Assembly (NCBI GenBank): GCA_003520545.1
Contig: DOUP01000159.1
Location: 1-7,164 of the forward strand
Reading direction: 5' to 3'
Origin: Maritimibacter sp.
GTDB lineage: Bacteria > Pseudomonadota > Alphaproteobacteria > Rhodobacterales > Rhodobacteraceae
DNA length: 7,164 nt
The notes beneath the pieces were generated by a model, which was given only the letters and a program-made list of their open reading frames with translations, was not told where the DNA came from and did not search any database. Position numbers and translations under genes: made by a program. Shown one piece after another: positions 1 to 5,009 of this stretch (positions are counted from its first letter, which is position 1; every line of letters starts with the position of its first letter).

Positions 1-317
1 TCGCGATCCTGCTGCTCGTCGTCTGGCGCTTTTCCATCAAGGCGCGGCGTGGAGCACCTGCTTTGCCGGACGAGGAACCGAAACTCCTGAAGCTCACGGC
101 GCATCTCACGCATATTGTGTTGTACCTGCTCATGGTCCTCGTTCCCGTATCGGGCTTGATCGCTTGGTTCTTGGCCAGCCAAAGCGCGGGAGAGGTGCAT
201 GAGATCGCGAAGTCCGTGCTGCTTGTTCTGGTGGGTCTCCATTTCGCGGGTGCCCTGTTCCAGAAGTTTGTATTGAAATCCAACGTGATGGAGCGGATGG
301 TCCGGCCCAATCCATGA
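1..317 (+). CDS. Cytochrome b561 family protein, 3' fragment
   Basis: This is the C-terminal part (104 residues, read from base 3) of an integral membrane di-heme cytochrome of the b561 family, which passes electrons between quinol and an acceptor (superoxide in the E. coli member) in the inner membrane. The 5' end lies outside the window; family members are about 180 residues, so a little under half is missing. Visible are the family's P-x-L-P linker, a helix beginning with AHLTH and LYLLM and ending in the P-V-S-G turn, and the last helix starting HE and carrying LH 14 residues later. These histidines match the conserved ones in the last two helices, and the end resembles the family tail (MERM). 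One oddity is that the family's usual His-His seven to eight residues after LH is Gln-Lys here. The stop codon overlaps the next start (ATGA). Family call is firm; the physiological partner is unknown. Confidence 0.85.
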   Translation, partial: AILLLVVWRFSIKARRGAPALPDEEPKLLKLTAHLTHIVLYLLMVLVPVSGLIAWFLASQSAGEVHEIAKSVLLVLVGLHFAGALFQKFVLKSNVMERMVRPNP

Positions 318-490
318 CCCGATTGGTTCTTTTCCTGGGGAGCATGATCGGCTCCACGCTTGCGTTCGTTTTCGTCGTGGTGGCGCTGGTGTCTGGCGTC
401 ACCGGGCTGTGGCCACTGCTTGGCGCGGCTCTTGCGGGGTATGTGGCGGCTTGGCCGGTGGCTTTCGTCGTTGCGAAACGCATGCGGTAA
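314..490 (+). CDS. Small two-helix membrane protein (paralogue A)
   Basis: This 58-residue hydrophobic protein starts at the ATG that overlaps the TGA of the cytochrome b561 gene (ATGA), so it is probably translated by coupling; I see no strong ribosome binding site of its own. Two membrane helices are predicted by eye, about residues 4-26 and 31-53, joined by a short Gly/Thr/Trp/Pro turn and followed by a basic tail (AKRMR), which by the positive-inside rule puts both ends in the cytoplasm. Aligned without gaps from its Gly13, it shares about 20 of 46 positions with the protein encoded at 571-747, including G..LA, AL..G.T, P, AA, G.V.A.PVA and VA followed by two basic residues. Short proteins of this look occur in Rhodobacteraceae, and from memory some carry the label CTP synthetase, which nothing in this sequence supports. 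Function unknown. Confidence 0.72.
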   Translation: MTRLVLFLGSMIGSTLAFVFVVVALVSGVTGLWPLLGAALAGYVAAWPVAFVVAKRMR

Positions 491-495
491 ACCGC

Positions 496-509
496 ATGAC
501 TTAGATCAA
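496..509. promoter_or_regulatory. Possible FNR/FnrL-like site
   Basis: ATGAC-TTAG-ATCAA matches the FNR-type consensus TTGAT-N4-ATCAA at 8 of 10 positions. Its centre is about 68 bases upstream of the ATG at 571, and a weak -10-like TACAGA (533-538) lies at roughly the distance expected for a class II FNR-activated promoter. The match is imperfect, and a site like this can occur by chance, so this is a suggestion only. Confidence 0.22.
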
Positions 510-570
510 AGACAGCAAAGGCTCACTTCCGATACAGATTTCGCGAACGCGCGGAGTGGAAGGAAAACCC

Positions 571-747
571 ATGTTCTTGATTCTGGCTCTCTATTTTGTC
601 GCGGGAACCTCGCTCGCCGGTATTTTCATCGTGGCGGCTCTCACGGCCGGCATGACGACGGCCCAGCCGATCATCTGGGCCGCAGTCATTGGGTTCGTGG
701 TCGCCATCCCGGTCGCCTGGCTGGTCGCGCGCAAGCTCAATTCGTAA
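571..747 (+). CDS. Small two-helix membrane protein (paralogue B)
   Basis: This is a second 58-residue membrane protein of exactly the same length as the one at 314-490 and alignable to it without gaps over 46 positions (about 43% identity by hand count), with the same layout: helix (about 2-24), short polar turn with an invariant Pro, helix (about 33-53), and basic end (ARKLNS). The ATG at 571 is chosen over an in-frame GTG at 556 because AAGGA (560-564) sits six bases in front of it and the paralogue begins at the equivalent point. The 80-base gap to paralogue A and a possible regulatory site there suggest it may have its own promoter. The conserved small residues in both helices (Gly, Ala) suggest tight helix packing or oligomers, which is inference. 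No function recognised. Confidence 0.75.
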   Translation: MFLILALYFVAGTSLAGIFIVAALTAGMTTAQPIIWAAVIGFVVAIPVAWLVARKLNS

Positions 748-752
748 AGCGG

Positions 753-781
753 TTGAACGACGCGGGACGGCGGGCTATCGA
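753..781 (+). promoter_or_regulatory. Probable promoter of tRNA-Arg
   Basis: TTGAAC (753-758) and TATCGA (776-781) are separated by exactly 17 bases. This would start transcription around 788-790, directly before the tRNA 5' end at 792. Matches to the sigma-70 consensus are only 4/6 and 3/6, but spacing and position fit. The -10 region also lies inside a 6-bp inverted repeat (CGGGCT at 771-776, AGCCCG at 783-788). Confidence 0.35.
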
Positions 782-791
782 AAGCCCGTGC

Positions 792-868
792 GGTCCCTTA
801 GCTCAACTGGATAGAGCAGCTGACTTCTAATCAGCAGGTTGAGGGTTCGAGTCCTTCAGGGATCGCCA
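792..868 (+). tRNA. tRNA-Arg (anticodon UCU)
   Basis: A complete cloverleaf of 77 bases including encoded CCA. The acceptor stem is GGTCCCT (792-798) with AGGGATC (858-864, one G-U pair), discriminator G865 and CCA 866-868. The D stem is GCTC/GAGC. The anticodon stem is GCTGA (819-823) with TCAGC (831-835) around loop CTTCTAA, giving anticodon TCT at 826-828. The variable loop is AGGTT, and the T stem GAGGG/CCTTC encloses TTCGAGT. It reads the arginine codons AGA and AGG, which are rare in a GC-rich genome. No integrase gene or duplicated 3' end is visible beside it, so there is no sign that it is in use as an attachment site here. Confidence 0.97.
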
Positions 869-869
869 G

Positions 870-906
870 AACCGGGAGAGGCGCGGTACGGTGCGCCGGT
901 CCGGTT
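870..906 (+). terminator. Nested stem-loop behind tRNA-Arg
   Basis: The outer arms AACCGG (870-875) and CCGGTT (901-906) enclose inner arms GGCGC (880-884) and GCGCC (893-897), with a small internal loop between them. It begins two bases after the tRNA CCA and is followed by TTCATT rather than a real T run, so it may end the tRNA transcript or protect and guide its 3' processing. It may also end read-through from the dehydrogenase gene on the other strand, whose stop is at 944. Confidence 0.45.
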
Positions 907-943
907 TCATTCGCGCATGACGCCCGGTTTTCGGCGGTGAAGG

Positions 944-2035
944 TTACTTCAGGACGATCACGTTCCGCTTGGCACTCCCGGATTTGGTCGAGGCGATGGC
1001 CTCGTTGATCTCTTCGAGTTTGAAGCGATTTGAAATCAGTTCATCCAGCTTGAGGCGCCCTTGGTCATACATGTCGACCATCCAGGGGATGTCGCGCGAA
1101 ATAACCGTGTTTCCCATCATCGTGCCCTGAATACCCTGCGCGGCGTTGCCCATGGCAAGAGGCGAATACTTGGCCTTCTCCGTCGCATGCGGAAGCCCGA
1201 CCATGATCACATCACCTCCGGGGGCGAGGTAACGGGGGGCAGCGTCGTAAACCGGGGCGGCACCGACCGTGACGAAAACAGCATCGGCGCCACGACCGCC
1301 GCCAATCTTCTTCGCCTGTGACCAGGGCTTTTCGTCCGTCGCCAACACGCCATGGGTCGCGCCGAATTCCTTGGCCATTGCGAGCTTTTCTTCGGTCATG
1401 TCCACCGCGATGATCTTTGCCGCACCGGCAATCCGCGCCCCCTGGATCGCGTTGAGCCCGACACCGCCCGCGCCGATGATGACAACGGTTTGGCCGGGGC
1501 GGACATTGGCCACGTTCACAACCGACCCGATGCCCGTGATCACGCCACAGGCAAGGAGCGCGGCGCTGTCCATGGGTAGATCATCCCGGACCTTCACGGC
1601 CTGTGAATGGTGCACCACGACCTTCTCTGCAAAAGCCCCGGTTTCGAGCCCCTGGTAGACCGGCGCGCCTTCGGCGGTCTTGATCGGGCCATTGTTGTAG
1701 CCGTCATAGGGCGTTTCGCAGGTCACCGGGCGTGCCGTCTGGCAGGACGGGCAGTGCCCGCAGGCGCGGATCAGCGTCACGACGACCGTGTCGCCCTCGG
1801 AGACACCTTTGACGCCGGGGCCGACCTTGGTTACCTTTCCCGCCGCTTCATGCCCGTAGACGGCCGGAAGCGGCCCGCCGAACCCACCGTCGGCAAAGGA
1901 AATATCCGACTGGCAAACCGCAACGGCGTGGACTTCGACCTCTATCTCTTCCGCTTCGGGAGGGCGCATAGTGATATCTTCGATGACAAGCGGTTGCCCG
2001 AATTCGTGGCAAACGGCGGCTTTGATGGTGTCCAT
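944..2035 (-). CDS. Zinc-dependent alcohol dehydrogenase (MDR family)
   Basis: This 363-residue medium-chain dehydrogenase oxidises an alcohol to an aldehyde or ketone with NAD+ in the cytosol. The catalytic zinc ligands expected for the class I/III-like branch are present: Cys41 (CQSD), His62-Glu63 (GHE) and Cys163 (ACGVITG). The four structural-zinc cysteines are at 92, 95, 98 and 106. The Rossmann motif GAGGVG is at 188-193, with an acidic residue (Asp212) at the end of the second strand, which favours NAD(H) over NADP(H). The frame is open 27 codons further upstream, but the ATG at 2035 is chosen because GGGAGG (complement of 2041-2046) stands five bases before it and MDTIKAAV is the usual family beginning. 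It lies 85 bases after the alpha/beta hydrolase at 2121-2828 on the same strand and may be the last gene of that transcript. The substrate cannot be read from sequence; it is not a plain glutathione-dependent formaldehyde dehydrogenase. Confidence 0.9.
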   Translation of the reverse strand: MDTIKAAVCHEFGQPLVIEDITMRPPEAEEIEVEVHAVAVCQSDISFADGGFGGPLPAVYGHEAAGKVTKVGPGVKGVSEGDTVVVTLIRACGHCPSCQTARPVTCETPYDGYNNGPIKTAEGAPVYQGLETGAFAEKVVVHHSQAVKVRDDLPMDSAALLACGVITGIGSVVNVANVRPGQTVVIIGAGGVGLNAIQGARIAGAAKIIAVDMTEEKLAMAKEFGATHGVLATDEKPWSQAKKIGGGRGADAVFVTVGAAPVYDAAPRYLAPGGDVIMVGLPHATEKAKYSPLAMGNAAQGIQGTMMGNTVISRDIPWMVDMYDQGRLKLDELISNRFKLEEINEAIASTKSGSAKRNVIVLK

Positions 2036-2049
2036 GGGTTCCTCCCGGT

Positions 2050-2070
2050 CGTGAAACGTAGTTTCGCACG
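2050..2070. promoter_or_regulatory. Imperfect palindrome upstream of the dehydrogenase
   Basis: GAAAC (2053-2057), spacer GTA, GTTTC (2061-2065), with outer CGT/ACG arms offset by two bases. It is 15 bases above the dehydrogenase ATG, just upstream of its ribosome binding site, so it could be an operator or a small leader hairpin. A 5+3+5 palindrome is short and could be chance. Confidence 0.25.
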
Positions 2071-2120
2071 CGAGCGAAGTGATGCCGCCACGCGACCCCG
2101 ACGTCCAGTGGCGCAAGCTC

Positions 2121-2828
2121 TTACGTTGCGTCGGCGATGGCGGCGAGACGTGCGGCGAGGTCTTCGGGCGCGGCGAAGAAGGGCGAGTGGCCCGTGTTCA
2201 TCTCCTGACACTCCGAGATACCTCGCGCCATGTAGGCCTGATGGGCGGGCGGGATGATGCGATCCTGCGTGGTCAGGATGGCGCTTTTCGGCAGGCCTTC
2301 GGAGGCGTCGGTGAGCGTAAGAGCCGTGGTTTGCGGTGCGAGCGCCTGCCAGCCCAGCAGATGCCGTGCCATTTCCGCGGTGCCCGGCGGGCAGTCGTGA
2401 TAGGCAAGATCGCCTGTGACTTCAGGTTTGAAGCGGAAGGACTTGCGGTCGCTGGCCACGTCGAAGGCGCCCTTGAGAGGCTGCTCCTCGGCTTCGTTCT
2501 TCAGATCGACGAGGCTTTTTCCGGTCTCGGGGATATAGGCGCAGAGATAGACGAGACCTGCGATATTAGTGGGGTCGCGCTCGGCCGCTGCGGTAATTGC
2601 GAACCCGCCAGAGGAATGACCGACAAGGATCGTCTGTCCGGTTAACCGCCGGGTGATCGCCTTGGCATAGTCGTCGAGCCTGACCGAATTGACCGGCGTC
2701 GTGTCGCCGCCATGGGAGGGCAGGTCGATGGCGACCGCCTCATGACCCAGGGCAGTCAGCGCGGGGACAAGATCACGCCAGCACCATGCGCCGTGCGATG
2801 TTCCGTGAACGAGGAGGAAACGAGCCAT
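2121..2828 (-). CDS. Alpha/beta hydrolase, hydroxynitrile lyase/esterase type
   Basis: This 235-residue cytosolic alpha/beta hydrolase belongs to the group that includes plant methyl-ester esterases, hydroxynitrile lyases and bacterial relatives such as salicylate-ester hydrolases. The N-terminal oxyanion motif VHGTSHGAWCW (7-17) is the group's hallmark. The nucleophile elbow is G-H-S72-S-G. The acid is probably Asp189 (TTQDRIIPP) and the base His214 (GHSPFFAAPE), so the triad is complete and an esterase-like activity is expected. The start ATG (2826-2828) shares one base with the TAA of the upstream hydrolase gene (TAATG), a strong sign of translational coupling and co-expression. The dehydrogenase follows 85 bases later. 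The natural ester is unknown; the pairing with a lactonase-like hydrolase suggests degradation of an aromatic or cyclic compound, which is inference. Confidence 0.88.
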   Translation of the reverse strand: MARFLLVHGTSHGAWCWRDLVPALTALGHEAVAIDLPSHGGDTTPVNSVRLDDYAKAITRRLTGQTILVGHSSGGFAITAAAERDPTNIAGLVYLCAYIPETGKSLVDLKNEAEEQPLKGAFDVASDRKSFRFKPEVTGDLAYHDCPPGTAEMARHLLGWQALAPQTTALTLTDASEGLPKSAILTTQDRIIPPAHQAYMARGISECQEMNTGHSPFFAAPEDLAARLAAIADAT

Positions 2829-3622
2829 TAGAGGTGTCCGATGTCTTTGAGGAAACCGACGAGGACGTCGGCATAAGTGTCCGGGTTGTCGACACAGGGA
2901 AGATGCCCGGACCCACGGATAAGGTGAAACTTCGACCCGGCGACGAGATCGGTGGTTTCGCGCACCATGTCTGGGGGCGTCGAGCCGTCCTCGCTCCCCG
3001 CGATGCCAAGCGTGGGCAATTTGAGCCGCGCGGTCGACTCGTAAAGATCGCTTTCGCCGATTGCCGCGGCGCAGCCTGCATACCCTTCGAGCGGCTGGCG
3101 CGTCATCATGTTGCGGAACGCTCCGACCGTGTCAGGGTTCTCTGCGCGAAACGCCTTCGAGAACCAGCGCTCCATCGTGGCATCCGCCAGGGCTTCGACC
3201 CCCTTCGCGCGGACCTGGGCCACGCGCTCGTCCCACATTTGGTGCGTGCCGATCTTGGCGGCCGTATTGGAGAGCACCATCGCGCGCACGATATCGAGCC
3301 GCTCCGCGGCCAGACCCTGCGCGATGAAACCGCCGATGGAAAGCCCAACGACAACCACATCTTTGGCGGCGAGGTGATCGAGCAGACGACCCGCGTCCTT
3401 GACGAGGTCACCCATGAAATAGGGCCCGTCCGGAGCCGTGGTCAGACCGTGACCGCGCTTGTCGTAACGAATGATGCGCAAAGTGTCCGGCAACCGGTCC
3501 ACCACGCCGTCCCAGAGGCGAAAATCCGTGCCGAGCGAGTTGGCGAAAAGGACGGTCGGCGCGTCATTTGGCCCCTCGTCCGCGTAGTGCGTTCGAATAT
3601 CCGCCAGTTGGGCAATTTGCAT
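2828..3622 (-). CDS. pcaD: 3-oxoadipate enol-lactonase-like alpha/beta hydrolase
   Basis: This 264-residue protein has the length and pattern of PcaD, which hydrolyses 3-oxoadipate enol-lactone to 3-oxoadipate in the protocatechuate branch of the beta-ketoadipate pathway. It has FANSLGTDFRLWD (26-38), YDKRGHG (53-59), nucleophile elbow G-L-S95-I-G-G, acid Asp212 (GSEDGSTPP) and base His240 (GSGHLPCVDNP). The start at 3622 has AGGAGGA (complement of 3628-3634) five bases before it. It is probably the first gene of the lactonase, hydrolase, dehydrogenase set. Upstream are a GCTTC-N7-GAAGC inverted repeat (3654-3670) that could be a leader hairpin or operator, then the octamer array. No pcaG, pcaH, pcaB, pcaC or pcaQ is in the window, so it may be a PcaD paralogue acting on another lactone or ester. 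Family certain, exact substrate moderate. Confidence 0.82.
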   Translation of the reverse strand: MQIAQLADIRTHYADEGPNDAPTVLFANSLGTDFRLWDGVVDRLPDTLRIIRYDKRGHGLTTAPDGPYFMGDLVKDAGRLLDHLAAKDVVVVGLSIGGFIAQGLAAERLDIVRAMVLSNTAAKIGTHQMWDERVAQVRAKGVEALADATMERWFSKAFRAENPDTVGAFRNMMTRQPLEGYAGCAAAIGESDLYESTARLKLPTLGIAGSEDGSTPPDMVRETTDLVAGSKFHLIRGSGHLPCVDNPDTYADVLVGFLKDIGHL

Positions 3623-3713
3623 GATGGTCCTCCTGCCAGAGTGTTAACAGATTGCTTCTGAAAAGGAAGCGGTTGCGGAAATCACGTCGCGATACAGATT
3701 GAAAAACAATAGG

Positions 3714-3742
3714 TTGACAGGGGTGCGGCTGCGGAGTTTAGT
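3714..3742 (+). promoter_or_regulatory. Promoter-like sequence facing the octamer array
   Basis: A perfect TTGACA (3714-3719), a 17-base spacer and TTTAGT (3737-3742, 4/6 to the -10 consensus). The last two bases of the -10 belong to the first repeat copy, so a transcript would start inside the repeat array at about 3749 and run antisense to the end of dtd. No plus-strand gene follows until 6613. Confidence 0.35.
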
Positions 3743-3801
3743 TTTCCAGTTTTCCAGTTTTCCAGTTTTCCAGTTTTCCAGTTTTCCAGTTTTCCAGTTT
3801 T
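3741..3801. repeat. Tandem octamer array (GTTTTCCA), 7.6 copies
   Basis: Seven perfect head-to-tail copies of the 8-base unit GTTTTCCA occupy 3741-3796, followed by GTTTT (3797-3801) of an eighth. The unit is TGGAAAAC on the other strand. The array is AT-richer than its surroundings and lies outside any convincing gene, 32 bases after the end of dtd and about 120 bases upstream of the lactonase start (both on the minus strand). Perfect identity implies recent expansion by slippage, so copy number is likely to vary between isolates. The 8-base period is too short for phased A-tract bending (10-11 bases). Spacing is perfect, unlike the separated repeats of a CRISPR array. Confidence 0.97.
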
Positions 3802-3833
3802 GGGTGGTCTCCGTCCCGACAGCCTGACCCTGC

Positions 3834-4271
3834 TCAGAATTCCATCGGAATTGTCACAGGACCATCGTTCAGAAGTGACACCTTCATGTCCCCGCCGAAC
3901 CGACCCGTTTCAACCGTCAGCCCGAGCGCCCGCAATTGGTCCGCGAAATACTCGTAGAGCCGCTCGCCGTCTGCTGGTGCCGCCGCGCGCGAAAAACCGG
4001 GCCGGTTGCCAGACACCGTGTCTGCCGCGAGCGTGAACTGGCTGACCACCAAGACCGAGCCGCCGATGTCCTGCACCGAGCGGTTCATCTTGCCCGCGTC
4101 GTCTTGGAAGATGCGGCACTTGGCGACCTTCGCGGCAAGTTTGTCGGCGTTCGCCTCGGTGTCTCCCTGCATTGCGCAGACCAGGACCAGGAGGCCGGAT
4201 CCGATCTCCCCCACGATGTCGCCATCGACGCGGACGCTGGCCTCGCTCACACGTTGAAGAACCGCTTTCAT
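3834..4271 (-). CDS. dtd: D-aminoacyl-tRNA deacylase
   Basis: This 145-residue, full-length DTD is a cytosolic homodimeric proofreading enzyme that removes D-amino acids (and glycine mischarged on tRNA-Ala) from tRNA. The characteristic beginning MKAVLQRVSEASV, the active-site segment SQFTLAAD (77-84) followed by GNRPGF (88-93), and the NDGPVT motif (135-140) carrying the cross-subunit Gly-cisPro pair (137-138) are all present. The start at 4271 has GGGAG about eight bases before it. It is the last gene of the four-gene minus-strand set, 48 bases after the nitroreductase. I see no clear terminator hairpin after its stop; the octamer array comes next, so its transcript may run through the repeats. 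The call is secure. Confidence 0.97.
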   Translation of the reverse strand: MKAVLQRVSEASVRVDGDIVGEIGSGLLVLVCAMQGDTEANADKLAAKVAKCRIFQDDAGKMNRSVQDIGGSVLVVSQFTLAADTVSGNRPGFSRAAAPADGERLYEYFADQLRALGLTVETGRFGGDMKVSLLNDGPVTIPMEF

Positions 4272-4319
4272 ATTGTGTGCTCCCGTTTTCTTTTATGCGC
4301 TGGGTGTTCCCACGGGCCG

Positions 4320-4991
4320 TCAGCCCCGGAAAGTGGCCCATTCCTCCAGCGGCGCGCGTTCGGTGCGGAACCTGTTGGCGGGGTGGTCCGGGTCGGCATA
4401 GCCAAACGAGATCACGCAAAGGGCGATGCGATCTTCGCCCAGACCGAACCACTCGTGCAGGAAGGGGGAAAAGGCGGCAGGCGCGGCTTGCGCGACCGTG
4501 GCTATGCCGCGTGCCTGGGCGGCCAGGGTGAAACCGGTGATAAACCCCCCGGTGTCGAGCGCGCCGTAGGCACCCAACTCGCGGCCGGACGAAACCATAG
4601 CCACGTGCGGTGCGCCGAAGAATTCGTAGTTCTTCATCATTTCGCGGGCCGATCCGGCGCGATCGCCCTTTTCCACGCCGACCGCGTCGTAAAGCTGCCA
4701 ACCGCAGGTGCGGCGGCGGTCCTTGTGAGCCCCGGAATAACCTTCGGGGAAGGGCAGGTCGGGCGAAGGCTTTCCGCGCGAAACCTCGTCCATGAGCGCG
4801 GCGCGCAGGTCGCCGGTTTCATTGCCGGACGTGATGACCACTTCCCAAGGCTGCGCGTTGCACCAGGACGGCACGCGCTGGGCCGCGCGCAGAATCGCTT
4901 CGATGTCATCGCGGGCGACTTGGTCAGGCTTGAACGCCCGGCATGAGTGGCGCGCGGTCAGGATGTCCAGCAGCGTGTCGTAGTCGGTCAT
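4320..4991 (-). CDS. Nitroreductase family FMN oxidoreductase
   Basis: This 223-residue flavoprotein of the nitroreductase fold uses FMN and NAD(P)H to reduce nitro-compounds, quinones or related electrophiles, normally as a cytosolic dimer. FMN-binding signatures are RHSCRAF (14-20) and PSWCNAQPWE (41-50). The helix with GALDTGGF (143-150) followed by LAAQARGIAT (156-165) is the family's core dimer/FMN segment, and the end has the usual SFGYADPDHPANRFRTER motif (195-212). The start at 4991 is supported by AGGAGA four bases before it. It begins 18 bases after the zinc-ribbon gene and dtd follows 48 bases later, so all three are probably co-transcribed. The real substrate is unknown, as for most of this family. 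Confidence 0.93.
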   Translation of the reverse strand: MTDYDTLLDILTARHSCRAFKPDQVARDDIEAILRAAQRVPSWCNAQPWEVVITSGNETGDLRAALMDEVSRGKPSPDLPFPEGYSGAHKDRRRTCGWQLYDAVGVEKGDRAGSAREMMKNYEFFGAPHVAMVSSGRELGAYGALDTGGFITGFTLAAQARGIATVAQAAPAAFSPFLHEWFGLGEDRIALCVISFGYADPDHPANRFRTERAPLEEWATFRG

Positions 4992-5009
4992 CGGGTCTCC
5001 TGTCGGGGC

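Noticed and set aside
792..868. tRNA gene as integration site of a mobile element
   Set aside because: No integrase, no duplicated tRNA 3' end in the window and no composition change across it.
2036..2116. A 27-residue N-terminal extension of the alcohol dehydrogenase
   Set aside because: The extension has no family similarity, and the ATG at 2035 has a strong ribosome binding site at ideal distance.
2786..3661. A 291-codon plus-strand open frame
   Set aside because: Antisense to the lactonase gene with its full catalytic triad; the plus-strand translation shows no recognisable domain.
530..3700. The 11-mer CGATACAGATT present at 530-540 and 3690-3700
   Set aside because: A few shared 11-mers are expected by chance in 7 kb, and the two sites have different surroundings.
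3741..3801. CRISPR array or origin iterons
   Set aside because: The units are 8 bases and contiguous, without spacers, and there are no cas, replication-initiator or partition genes nearby.
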